The notes under the pieces: model-generated
Databases searched by the model: none
The model's input: only the letters and a program-made list of their open reading frames with translations
Told to the model about the DNA's origin: nothing
NCBI GenBank assembly: GCA_002293585.1
Contig: DBDM01000069.1
Coordinates: 1-8,783, forward strand
Origin: Bacteroidales bacterium UBA932
GTDB lineage: Bacteria > Bacteroidota > Bacteroidia > Bacteroidales > UBA932
Length of the DNA: 8,783 nucleotides
Direction: 5' to 3'
Part shown: in pieces, positions 1 to 7,307 of the stretch
How the letters are laid out: each line of letters starts with the position of its first letter
How positions within the stretch are numbered: position 1 is the stretch's first letter
Made by a program: the position numbers and the translations under genes

Positions 1-24
1 CCGCTACGGGATATCCCGTAGCGG
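1..24. repeat. Perfect 24-bp palindrome inside the cbiG coding region
   Basis: The first 24 bases equal their own reverse complement: arm CCGCTACGGG, centre ATAT, arm CCCGTAGCGG. As RNA this could fold as a 10-bp GC-rich stem with a 4-nt loop. It is coding: in the cbiG frame it reads through A-T-G-Y-P-V-A, which fits the N-terminus of CbiG, so it is not an insertion that breaks the gene. It begins at base 1, so it may extend further left. Its function is unknown. Confidence 0.85.
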
Positions 25-1793
25 AGAAAATAACGAAAGCGCTTCCTGATGCGCAGATATTCAGTAAAGCAAGGATTGAAGGAGTTACTGCCATTGACTC
101 TATCAGCCAATGGGTGGAAGAGAACTTTGGGCAATGCGAGTCCTTGATCTTCGTCGGGGCTATGGGGATATGCGTCCGGAGCATCGCACCTTATATAAAG
201 GATAAGCATACCGATCCTGCCGTTATCAATATTGATAGTACAGGGAGGTATGTGGTTTCGGTTTTGTCCGGTCATGTGGGTGGGGCTAATGAGCTAACCC
301 AAAGGCTTGCCCGTATCATCGGCGGCGAAGCGGTTATTACCACGCAAAGCGATAACCTCAATCTGTGGGCGCTCGATACATTGGGTAAGAAGTACGATTG
401 GGTTACCGCTTGCAATACCGCCAACCTCAACCAGCCGCTTACTGCCTTTGTGAATAAAAAGCCGACGGCCTTGTTGTTGGATATAAAAGATAAGGGAACA
501 GCTTTTTTGGAGCGTACGCTTCCCCCGCATGTTACCGTTTACTATAGCTATGCCGATATCGACTTCTCCGGGTACGAACTGCTGATTGCCGTAACCCCCT
601 TCCTGTATCCCGACGCCGGAGTCGATACCATTTATTATCATCCTGCCGTACTGCATATAGGCGTAGGTTGCCGCAAGGACTGCAACCCTGAAGGAATCGG
701 GGAATACATTGCAGCGGTTTTAGCTACAAATCATATAGCCGTTTCTTCTCTAAAGAATATTTCGACCATCGACCTGAAGGCAAAGGAACAGTTGCTCGTA
801 GCACTTCAAGAACTCTTCGGGAATATCCCTGCAAACATCTATACCGCAGATGAACTGAAAGGTATCGACGTGCCTAATCCTTCGCCTAAAGTAGAAGAAG
901 TAGCGGCTGTGCCTGGAGTTGCTGAGACTGCGGCGATTAAAAGCGCCGGTTACGGTACGCTGGTTTTGGAAAAGCAAAAAGGGAAGCTGAGCGAGGGAAA
1001 CGATTTCACTTTTGCTGTTGCCATAGACCGCGAATTTATACGGCAAGGACATATCGAAATTGTAGGCGCCGGCCCCGGCGACCCTGATTTGATTTCGGTA
1101 AAAGGCCGTCAATTCCTTGAAGCAGCTGACTTAATCCTCTATGCAGGGAGTCTGGTGCCGGTAGAGCTGACTTATTGCGCCAAAGAAGGTGCTGTGGTCA
1201 GGAGTTCCGCTTCGATGGATCTGGAAGAACAGTTTGCACTGATGAAGGAGTTTTATAACAAAGGCCAACTGGTAGTCCGCCTGCACACCGGCGACCCCTG
1301 CATTTACGGGGCTATTCAGGAGCAAATGGCTTTCTTCGATCAATACGGGATGTCTTATCATATCACGCCGGGCATATCTTCTTTTCAAGCCGCCGCTGCC
1401 GCCCTTCGTTCACAATTCACCATCCCCGAAAAGGTGCAGACCATTATTCTCACCCGCGGCGAAGGACGTACGCCTATGCCCGAAAAGGAGAAGCTGCATT
1501 TGCTGGCGCGTTCGCAAAGCACGATGTGCATCTTCCTGAGCGCTTTCATTGCAGAGGATGTGCAAAAAGAACTGTTGGAACACTACTCGCCCGAAACACC
1601 TGTAGCCGCCTGCTATAAACTGACGTGGAAAGACGAGCGAATTTACAGGGGACAATTGAAAGACCTGGCCAAGATCATCAAAGAAAATAACCTGACGCTG
1701 ACTACCATGATCGTAGTAGGCGAATCTATTGATAACCGCCGCGGCTTATCGCGCTTGTATGCCAACGAATTTAAACACCTGTTTCGCCAATGA
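3..1793 (+). CDS. cbiG-cobM: CbiG-CobM fusion: cobalt-precorrin-5A hydrolase / (cobalt-)precorrin-4 C11-methyltransferase, 5'-partial
   Basis: Bifunctional corrin-ring enzyme of the anaerobic B12 route, presumably cytoplasmic. The frame is open from base 3 with no start codon that fits the family, and the residues before the first GTG (114) look like a CbiG N-terminus (ATGYPVAEKITKALPDA), so the true start lies a short way left of the window; 596 residues are visible. Residues about 1-215 are the CbiG N-terminal and middle regions, with FVGAMGICVR at 50-59 and LSGHVGGANELT at 88-99. The CbiG C-terminal domain starts near HIGVGCRKDC (about 218) and runs to about 345. The CobM/CbiF methyltransferase follows from about 351, with the SAM-binding GAGPGDPDL at 355-363, HTGDPCIYGA near 428 and TRGEGRTPMPEKE at 484-496. 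Known chemistry: CobM/CbiF methylates C11 of precorrin-4, then CbiG hydrolyses the delta-lactone with loss of acetaldehyde. Here the later enzyme is N-terminal. The stop overlaps the cobU start (ATGA). Identity is very likely for both halves. Confidence 0.95.
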   Translation, partial: ATGYPVAEKITKALPDAQIFSKARIEGVTAIDSISQWVEENFGQCESLIFVGAMGICVRSIAPYIKDKHTDPAVINIDSTGRYVVSVLSGHVGGANELTQRLARIIGGEAVITTQSDNLNLWALDTLGKKYDWVTACNTANLNQPLTAFVNKKPTALLLDIKDKGTAFLERTLPPHVTVYYSYADIDFSGYELLIAVTPFLYPDAGVDTIYYHPAVLHIGVGCRKDCNPEGIGEYIAAVLATNHIAVSSLKNISTIDLKAKEQLLVALQELFGNIPANIYTADELKGIDVPNPSPKVEEVAAVPGVAETAAIKSAGYGTLVLEKQKGKLSEGNDFTFAVAIDREFIRQGHIEIVGAGPGDPDLISVKGRQFLEAADLILYAGSLVPVELTYCAKEGAVVRSSASMDLEEQFALMKEFYNKGQLVVRLHTGDPCIYGAIQEQMAFFDQYGMSYHITPGISSFQAAAAALRSQFTIPEKVQTIILTRGEGRTPMPEKEKLHLLARSQSTMCIFLSAFIAEDVQKELLEHYSPETPVAACYKLTWKDERIYRGQLKDLAKIIKENNLTLTTMIVVGESIDNRRGLSRLYANEFKHLFRQ

Positions 1794-2299
1794 AAAAGAT
1801 CATATTAATCACCGGAGGACAACGCTCGGGCAAAAGCCGCTTTGCACAGGAAATGGCTTTATCCCTGTCCGCAAACCCTGTTTACCTGGCAACCTCCCGC
1901 ACCTGGGACGATGAGCACCGGAAACGTATTGAAAGGCACAAAGCCGAAAGAGGCGCCGAGTGGACGAATATAGAAGAAGATAAAGCACTCAGCAAACACC
2001 AACTGCAAGGAAAAGTTATTTTGGTTGATTGCGTAACCCTTTGGGCTACTAACTATTTCTTCGATTTAAAATCGAACACAGAAAAAGCCCTTGCGGAACT
2101 GAAAGCCGAGTTCGACCGGTTTACCGGACAGGACGCTCAATTTATCTTTGTTACAAACGAAATCGGCATGGGCGAGATGTCCCCCAAGGAGCTCCAACGG
2201 AACTTCGCCGATTTACAGGGTTGGCTGAACCAGTATATTGCGGCGAAAGCCGACGAAGCGTACCTGATGGTATCGGGCCTATCGTTAAAAATAAAATAA
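1790..2299 (+). CDS. cobU: CobU: adenosylcobinamide kinase / adenosylcobinamide-phosphate guanylyltransferase
   Basis: Bifunctional enzyme of nucleotide-loop assembly. It phosphorylates adenosylcobinamide, then transfers GMP from GTP to give adenosylcobinamide-GDP, the substrate of CobS. It has 169 residues, a little short of the usual 180 or so, but appears complete. The P-loop GGQRSGKS is at residues 9-16 near the N-terminus as in CobU, and RIERHK at 46-51 carries His50, which lines up with the guanylylated histidine (His46) of Salmonella CobU. The D-C-V-T-L-W segment and the NEIGMGEMSP motif are also typical of the family. The start codon overlaps the stop of the CbiG-CobM gene as ATGA, suggesting translational coupling. 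It is followed after 7 bp by the ferritin-like/VIT1 gene. Salvaged cobinamide could enter the pathway here. Confidence 0.96.
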   Translation: MKKIILITGGQRSGKSRFAQEMALSLSANPVYLATSRTWDDEHRKRIERHKAERGAEWTNIEEDKALSKHQLQGKVILVDCVTLWATNYFFDLKSNTEKALAELKAEFDRFTGQDAQFIFVTNEIGMGEMSPKELQRNFADLQGWLNQYIAAKADEAYLMVSGLSLKIK

Positions 2300-2306
2300 T
2301 AAAACA

Positions 2307-3170
2307 ATGCAAGCAAAACAAATGCGAGAGCTGATAGCCTTTCAGCAAAACGAAATTACGGAAAGCGCCGTGTACCGGAAATTGGCGCAGATAGAAAAAA
2401 ATCCGAAAAACAGAGAACTGTTTGAGCACATTGCAAACGATGAACAGCGACATTACGAGGTTTTCGGGCAATATTCAGGCAAAACGCTGAAGCCTCAAAA
2501 ACTGCGGGTAATATTCTTCTATTTTCTGGCACGGATTTTCGGCCTTACCTTTGGCGTTAAGCTGATGGAAAAAGGCGAGGCAAAGGCGCAAGAGAAATAC
2601 AAGGCATTACAAGAAGTTACGGAAATCGAGCAAATCATCAAAGACGAAATCCGCCACGAGCAGGCACTCATAGCAATGATAGAGGAAGAGAAGTTGAACT
2701 ACATGGGTTCGGTGGTACTTGGGCTTAATGATGCACTGGTGGAGCTGAGCGGTGCATTGGCCGGTTTTACGCTGGCTTTAGGCTCCTCGTCAATGATTGC
2801 ACTGATTGGCAGTATAACGGGAATTTCTGCGGCGCTCTCAATGGCAACTTCCGAATATCTTTCCACACGCACGGAAAGCGACAGCCGGCACGCATTGCGG
2901 GCATCACTTTACACCGGCACGGCTTATTTTATAACGGTTGTCCTGCTTATTTTGCCCTATATTCTTTTCGACAGGGTTTTTCTCTCCCTGAGCGTGATGC
3001 TGGCAACGGCCATCTGTATTATAGCAGTGTTTAACTACTATTATTCAGTGGTAAAGGACGAGCGTTTTTCTTCGCGTTTTGCCGAAATGACTGCTTTGAG
3101 TCTGGGTGTGGCAACCATAAGTTTTGGTATTGGTTTTTTGCTGCGAATGTTTACGGGGATTGAAATATAA
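2307..3170 (+). CDS. Ferritin-like (rubrerythrin-type) domain fused to VIT1/CCC1-family membrane transporter domain
   Basis: A 287-residue membrane protein with no known part in B12 synthesis. Residues 1-130 are helical and ferritin-like. Candidate diiron ligands are Glu16/Glu19, the DEQRH motif (Glu46, His49), Glu88/Glu91 and the DEIRHE motif (Glu114, His117), which is the spacing of a rubrerythrin-type four-helix bundle. Residues about 134-287 resemble VIT1/CCC1 iron/manganese transporters: GLNDALVELSGALAG at 139-153 and ALSMATSEYLSTRTE are signature segments, and about five hydrophobic helices are visible, the last near 264-282. The arrangement recalls the membrane-bound ferritin MbfA of alphaproteobacteria, an iron exporter in which the ferritin-like domain is thought to sense or handle iron. 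It is 7 bp after cobU and 18 bp before cobT, so probably co-transcribed. Ferrous iron is the safest guess for the substrate; manganese or cobalt is possible. The start at 2307 fits the spacing; an in-frame ATG at 2322 is an alternative. Confidence 0.85.
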   Translation: MQAKQMRELIAFQQNEITESAVYRKLAQIEKNPKNRELFEHIANDEQRHYEVFGQYSGKTLKPQKLRVIFFYFLARIFGLTFGVKLMEKGEAKAQEKYKALQEVTEIEQIIKDEIRHEQALIAMIEEEKLNYMGSVVLGLNDALVELSGALAGFTLALGSSSMIALIGSITGISAALSMATSEYLSTRTESDSRHALRASLYTGTAYFITVVLLILPYILFDRVFLSLSVMLATAICIIAVFNYYYSVVKDERFSSRFAEMTALSLGVATISFGIGFLLRMFTGIEI

Positions 3171-3188
3171 AAATTAAACATAAATGAT

Positions 3189-4226
3189 ATGATACAGTTT
3201 ACTATTGAGAAGCCAAAAGACGAAATACGTCCTTACCTGCAAGAGAAAATTGATAACCTCACGAAACCTAAAGGTTCGTTGGGAGCATTGGAAGACTTAG
3301 CGATGCACGTAGGATGGATACAACAAACGCTGAGCCCCCGACTGAACCATCCCTGCCATATTGTTTTTGCGGGAGACCACGGGATTGCCGCCGAAGGCGT
3401 AAGTCCTTCGCCGCAGGAAGTGACCTATCAGATGATTGCCAATTTCTGGAACGGCGGCGCCGGCATAAATTTCCTGGCCCGTCAGCACCACTTTGACCTA
3501 AGGGTTGTAGATTCCGGCGTGAATTTTGATTTCAAGCCCGGCGACCCTATCATCGACAAGAAAATCCGGAAAAGCACACGCAACTATCTGCATGAAGCTG
3601 CCATGACTCGTGAAGAAATGGAACTGGCTATAGAAAGGGGGGCGGAATGTGCGCAGGCTTGTTTCAACGATGGCTGCAATATCATCAGCTTCGGAGAAAT
3701 GGGAATAACCAATACCTCCTCCTCATCGTTATGGATGACTTACCTTACGGGTATACCTTTGGACAAATGTATAGGCGCCGGTTGCGATCACACCGGCAAC
3801 ATCATCGGTCACAAATATAACGTGCTGAAAAAGTCAATGGAAAATTACAGCGGCGACGCGTCAACGGAAGATATTATGCGCTGGTTCGGAGGCTATGAAA
3901 TGGTAATGGCCGTAGGCGCCATGCTGAAAGCCGCCGAACTGAAAATGATTATTCTTATCGACGGTTTTATTATGACCAATTGCCTGCTTGCCGCTTCCAA
4001 GCTCTATCCGGAAGTGATGAGCTATTGCATTTTCGGGCATCAGGGCGATGAGGCAGGGCATAAACTGGTGCTGGAATACATTAACGTCCGACCAATCCTG
4101 AACCTCGCATTGCGCTTAGGCGAAGGAACCGGAGCGTTGTGTGCTTATCCAATCGTTGATTCGGCCGTACGCATGATTAATGAAATGAACTCATTTAAGC
4201 AAATTCAGGTTACTAAATATTTCTAA
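3189..4226 (+). CDS. cobT: CobT: nicotinate-nucleotide-dimethylbenzimidazole phosphoribosyltransferase
   Basis: Makes alpha-ribazole 5'-phosphate from nicotinate mononucleotide and a lower-ligand base, normally 5,6-dimethylbenzimidazole, for the nucleotide loop. It has 345 residues, full length for the family. Conserved segments seen are [13 protein letters not shown] at 26-38, [20 protein letters not shown] at 60-79, [12 protein letters not shown] at 169-180, GAGCDHTG near 197, GHQGDEAGH at 283-291 and the catalytic loop RLGEGTGA with Glu312, which corresponds to the catalytic Glu317 of Salmonella CobT. The ATG at 3189 is chosen because the ATG at 3184 runs into a stop at once. cobS follows after only 3 bp. 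No dimethylbenzimidazole synthesis gene (bluB or bza type) is in the window, so the natural lower ligand cannot be told from this sequence. Confidence 0.97.
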   Translation: MIQFTIEKPKDEIRPYLQEKIDNLTKPKGSLGALEDLAMHVGWIQQTLSPRLNHPCHIVFAGDHGIAAEGVSPSPQEVTYQMIANFWNGGAGINFLARQHHFDLRVVDSGVNFDFKPGDPIIDKKIRKSTRNYLHEAAMTREEMELAIERGAECAQACFNDGCNIISFGEMGITNTSSSSLWMTYLTGIPLDKCIGAGCDHTGNIIGHKYNVLKKSMENYSGDASTEDIMRWFGGYEMVMAVGAMLKAAELKMIILIDGFIMTNCLLAASKLYPEVMSYCIFGHQGDEAGHKLVLEYINVRPILNLALRLGEGTGALCAYPIVDSAVRMINEMNSFKQIQVTKYF

Positions 4227-4229
4227 CCG

Positions 4230-4991
4230 ATGAAACAAATTGCTGCCGCCTTTATTTTCTTTACCCGCCTGCCTTTCCATAGGTGGAAAGTATTCAATCT
4301 ACTCCCGGACTATTTCAGGGATGTGATTAACTATTGGGCGGTAACCGGCTGGTTGACCGCCGGGGTTATGTCGGGCGCACTATGGTTGTCGGCGCAGGTT
4401 TTCCCTTATGCGGTGGCCGTTGTTCTGGCCCTGCTCAGCCGGGTATTATTGACCGGCGCCTTGCATGAAGACGGACTGGCCGATTTTTTAGACGGATTCG
4501 GGGGAGGAAGAGACAGGGATAACATCCTCTCCATTATGAAGGATTCTCATATCGGAACGTACGGTGTTATCGGACTGGTATTTTATTTTTTGCTGTTTTA
4601 TTTTTTGCTGTTACATCTCCCTCCCACGATTGCCTGCACGGTTATTCTGATAGCTGACCCGTTATGTAAATTAATTAGTTCGCAAATCATTCGCCTTTTA
4701 CCTTATGCACGCACGGAAGAAAGCAGTAAGTCAAAGGTTGTATATAGTAAGCCTGCTGCCGGCGCTTCGCTTATTGCTTGCACATTCGGATTACTGCCGC
4801 TGATGTTGATTCCACGCATGGAATGGTTAGCCGCTTTATTGTTTCCGGTGTTAATGTTTTTATTCCTGACGGCTTTTATGAAAAGAAAGATCAACGGATA
4901 TACCGGTGATTGCTGCGGGGCCTTGTTCTTACTCTGCGAATTGTCTTTTTATGCCGGCATCATCATTTGTTACAAATTCTTCCCGGTATGA
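4230..4991 (+). CDS. cobS: CobS: adenosylcobinamide-GDP ribazoletransferase (cobalamin 5'-phosphate synthase)
   Basis: Integral membrane enzyme that joins adenosylcobinamide-GDP to alpha-ribazole phosphate, giving adenosylcobalamin 5'-phosphate. Its 253 residues match the family. The N-terminal FFTRLPF (10-16) and the acidic signature HEDGLADFLDGFGGG at 79-93, which carries the conserved Asp/Glu thought to bind metal, are clear, followed by KDSHIGTYGVIGL at 104-116 and GYTGDCCGA at 223-231. Several strongly hydrophobic stretches (about 42-75, 112-145, 180-216 and 230-250) indicate a multi-pass protein. Residues 118-127 read FYFLL twice, from an exact 15-bp DNA duplication. It lies 3 bp after cobT, and its stop overlaps the cobC start as ATGA. 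The product is the substrate of the next gene, CobC. Confidence 0.96.
   Translation: MKQIAAAFIFFTRLPFHRWKVFNLLPDYFRDVINYWAVTGWLTAGVMSGALWLSAQVFPYAVAVVLALLSRVLLTGALHEDGLADFLDGFGGGRDRDNILSIMKDSHIGTYGVIGLVFYFLLFYFLLLHLPPTIACTVILIADPLCKLISSQIIRLLPYARTEESSKSKVVYSKPAAGASLIACTFGLLPLMLIPRMEWLAALLFPVLMFLFLTAFMKRKINGYTGDCCGALFLLCELSFYAGIIICYKFFPV
4581..4610. repeat. Exact 15-bp tandem duplication within cobS
   Basis: Two back-to-back identical copies of TTTTATTTTTTGCTG (4581-4595 and 4596-4610). They are in frame and encode FYFLL-FYFLL, residues 118-127 of CobS, in a predicted membrane segment right after the conserved IGTYGVIGL stretch. The T-rich repeat and its perfect identity suggest replication slippage, so copy number could vary between strains. 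Confidence 0.9.
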
Positions 4992-5539
4992 AAATTTACT
5001 TTATCAGGCATACTTCGGTAGCTGTTCCTAAAGGTGTTTGCTACGGACAGACGGATGTTCCGCTGAATGCTTCTTTCGAAGAGGAAGCCCGCACCGTAAA
5101 AGAAAGATTGGAAGGTATCTTTCCCGAAGCTGTTTTTTCCAGTCCATTGAGCCGGTGCGCCCGGCTGGCCTGCTTTTGCGGGTTCAATAACGCCGTACAA
5201 GACGAACGTTTAAAAGAGTTGAATTTCGGAGCGTGGGAAGGAAAAAGGTGGGACGAGATTGATATGTCCGTATGGGCGACCGACTGGATAAATCCGCCCG
5301 CTCCCAACGGCGAATCATTCACCGGAATGTATGAACGCGTGGCTTCATTCCTATATGAATTGAAAGAAAAAACATACGATACGGTCTTTGTTTTTACACA
5401 TGGGGGCGTGATCAATTGTGCACGTGTTTACTTCGGACAAAGAGACCTCAACAGCGCATTTGAAGGGATGCCGCAGTATGGGGAAATTATTGATGTTGAC
5501 CTTCCTCGTCAATTAAAAGGATTTCCAACGCACCCTTGA
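4988..5539 (+). CDS. cobC: CobC: alpha-ribazole / adenosylcobalamin-5'-phosphate phosphatase (histidine phosphatase family)
   Basis: Removes the 5'-phosphate from alpha-ribazole phosphate or adenosylcobalamin phosphate, completing the nucleotide loop. The ATG at 4988 gives MKIYFIRHTSV, placing the catalytic Arg7-His8 at the very N-terminus as in the family, and it overlaps the cobS stop as ATGA. A longer in-frame reading from 4910 would add 26 unrelated residues inside cobS and is not used. The 183-residue protein shows CYGQTDVPL at 18-26, SSPLSRC with Arg56, ELNFGAWEG at 77-85 and the second catalytic histidine in FTHGGVI (His138). The family fold seems to end near YGEIIDVDL (164-172); the last residues are encoded in DNA shared with the convergent cobK-cbiD gene. 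The family is broad, but the position after cobS makes the B12 role very likely. Confidence 0.93.
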   Translation: MKIYFIRHTSVAVPKGVCYGQTDVPLNASFEEEARTVKERLEGIFPEAVFSSPLSRCARLACFCGFNNAVQDERLKELNFGAWEGKRWDEIDMSVWATDWINPPAPNGESFTGMYERVASFLYELKEKTYDTVFVFTHGGVINCARVYFGQRDLNSAFEGMPQYGEIIDVDLPRQLKGFPTHP

Positions 5540-7307
5540 TGAATAAGGGCTTGCACACATCGTAGCACATCTTTATTAACCGGGAGAAAAAAGCGTGTTC
5601 CGCTTTCGGGATAATATCCCATAACTGCCTTGCCATAGTGATTGTTCGTATCGCTTGAAGCGTTTCTGCAGCGCAACCCGCTTCTTGTGCCACCTCAAGA
5701 AGAAAATTTTTATTCATTAGCACTTTCTTACTGTGGGTGTCTAAAGAGCCTTCGGCCAGTTTAACCGCCTTGCCTATCATAATACCCATGGTCAGTTGTC
5801 CAAAGCCGAGTTCCGAGGCGATCTTGATCGTTTCTCCGATAAAATTTCCATAATGGATAAATGCCTGGTCGCGCAGCATAGGGTATGCTTTTCGTATAAA
5901 GCGTTCGCTTTTTGCGCCCGAATTCATCACAATATGTTCACAGCCCAAAGCCTTGGCCACTTGCATCTCACGGCGGATGGAAGCAACAAAGGCATCTGAG
6001 GAAAAAGGCTTTACAATGCCGGATGTTCCAATAATAGAAATACCGCCTACAACACCCAATTTGGGATTGAAGGTCTTCCGGGCTATTTCTTCTCCGTTCG
6101 GAACCGAAATGGTCACGTCCACACCGGCACTTAAACACTGCTCCGGCAGTTCATCCTGAAAATGATGTAAAATCCCGGTTATTTCCTGCGTTATCATTTT
6201 CCGGGGAGTTTCGTTAATGGCCGGTTCGCCTATTGCAAGCCCTAATCCCGGCAAGGTAACCACCCCTACTCCTTTTCCCCGCAGGAAACGTACTTCCGTA
6301 TGGTCCGGATTGAATTGCACGGTGGAAATTATTTCCTGCCCATTCGTTACATCCGGGTCGTCCCCCGCATCTTTCAACACCGCACAGCTGACTTTATCTC
6401 CTTCAACGGATGTAGAGGAAACAGCTATATCAACTAATTCACCTGAGGGCAAAGTAATGTCGACCGACGCTTGTTCTTTCCCCGTTAGTAATGCCATAAG
6501 GGCGGCTTTCGCGGCCGCCGTTGCACACGTTCCGGTGGTATAGCCCGTCCTTAGCGGGAAAAAACCGGGACACAAAGATTCTATTTTTTTCCTCAAGCCA
6601 TGCTCACCATAAACAGGAATAAAGGAAACCGATAAAACAGGGCGCTTAACAACCAGTACCCGTATTTTCAAGTGTCCGGCTGCTGCTACTTTTTTAGTAA
6701 AGCCTCCGGTATCGCCACTTTCTTTAATAAGAACAGCCGCCGGTTTTAATTGCTCAAAGAGCACCGTTTCGTCTTCTTCCGTGCGGTAATATAATACATT
6801 GTTTACCGGAAAGTTTTCCTTCTTTATCATATCGCGCGACTCGTCCCTGTCCAAGATCCTGAAGCGGCAATGATGCCCCTGCCAGTAGGGTTTCAATTTA
6901 GAAACCGTATTTACTCCGGTCAGCGCAAGTAAATTATTCACGTTATTTTTCTCCAGATAAGCTATGACTTCATTGTATGAATCGAACCACAACAGGTTTT
7001 TGTCGCGTGGTGGATAATTGCGTTCATACCTTACCACCGGAAGTTTTAATTGTTCCGACACCGCGGCGATATTCTTATGCAGGGCTTCGGCAAAAGGATG
7101 CGCCGCATCGACAATAAGACGGATGTCTTTCGCACGGCAAAAGAAAAATAGCTGATCTTCATCCATGCCTCCCGTGATATGTATGCCGTTTGCCGTCGCT
7201 ATTACCTGACTGTTGCTTTTAGTAGAATAATAGAATGGTTGGCCTGCTTCATCACATACGGCGGCGGCTTTTTTTCCTTCCGTTGTACCTCCGAAAACCA
7301 ATATCAT
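5487..7307 (-). CDS. cobK-cbiD: CobK(CbiJ)-CbiD fusion: (cobalt-)precorrin-6A reductase / cobalt-precorrin-5B C1-methyltransferase
   Basis: Bifunctional corrin-ring enzyme of 606 residues, close to the sum of a CobK/CbiJ (about 240) and a CbiD (about 360). Residues 1 to about 225 are the precorrin-6A reductase: FGGTTEGKKAA at 5-15 forms the N-terminal dinucleotide-binding turn, DAAHPFA is at 68-74, and KESGDTGGFTKKV at 195-207 is a typical late motif. CbiD begins near 251 with LRTGYTTGTCATAAAKAA (252-269), followed by LKDAGDDPDVTNG, VGVVTLPGLGLAIGEPAIN and GVVGGISIIGTSGIVKPFS. CbiD methylates C1 of cobalt-precorrin-5B to give 6A, and CobK/CbiJ reduces 6A to 6B with a nicotinamide cofactor; the later enzyme is again N-terminal. 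The start overlaps the stop of the ABC ATPase gene (shared bases 7304-7307). The 3' end overlaps cobC by 53 bp on the other strand. CbiD marks the anaerobic pathway. Confidence 0.95.
   Translation of the reverse strand: MILVFGGTTEGKKAAAVCDEAGQPFYYSTKSNSQVIATANGIHITGGMDEDQLFFFCRAKDIRLIVDAAHPFAEALHKNIAAVSEQLKLPVVRYERNYPPRDKNLLWFDSYNEVIAYLEKNNVNNLLALTGVNTVSKLKPYWQGHHCRFRILDRDESRDMIKKENFPVNNVLYYRTEEDETVLFEQLKPAAVLIKESGDTGGFTKKVAAAGHLKIRVLVVKRPVLSVSFIPVYGEHGLRKKIESLCPGFFPLRTGYTTGTCATAAAKAALMALLTGKEQASVDITLPSGELVDIAVSSTSVEGDKVSCAVLKDAGDDPDVTNGQEIISTVQFNPDHTEVRFLRGKGVGVVTLPGLGLAIGEPAINETPRKMITQEITGILHHFQDELPEQCLSAGVDVTISVPNGEEIARKTFNPKLGVVGGISIIGTSGIVKPFSSDAFVASIRREMQVAKALGCEHIVMNSGAKSERFIRKAYPMLRDQAFIHYGNFIGETIKIASELGFGQLTMGIMIGKAVKLAEGSLDTHSKKVLMNKNFLLEVAQEAGCAAETLQAIRTITMARQLWDIIPKAEHAFFSRLIKMCYDVCKPLFIKGALEILLIDEEGQHQ

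Noticed and set aside
114..116. GTG as the start of the CbiG-CobM gene
   Set aside because: The frame is open to base 3 and the upstream residues fit the CbiG N-terminus, so this GTG is an internal valine and the gene is cut by the window edge.
2060..2076. Inverted repeat TTCGATTT-A-AAATCGAA within cobU
   Set aside because: Arms of this length are expected by chance about once in every several windows, it is AT-rich, and it lies inside a conserved coding region.
4910..4987. Longer 5' end for cobC, adding 26 residues
   Set aside because: The added residues are encoded inside cobS and have no family resemblance; the ATG at 4988 puts the RH catalytic motif at the usual place.
5533..5549. CCCTT / AAGGG stem-loop at the convergent junction as a terminator
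   Set aside because: Only 5 bp of stem with a 7-nt loop and no T-tract on either strand; too weak to call.
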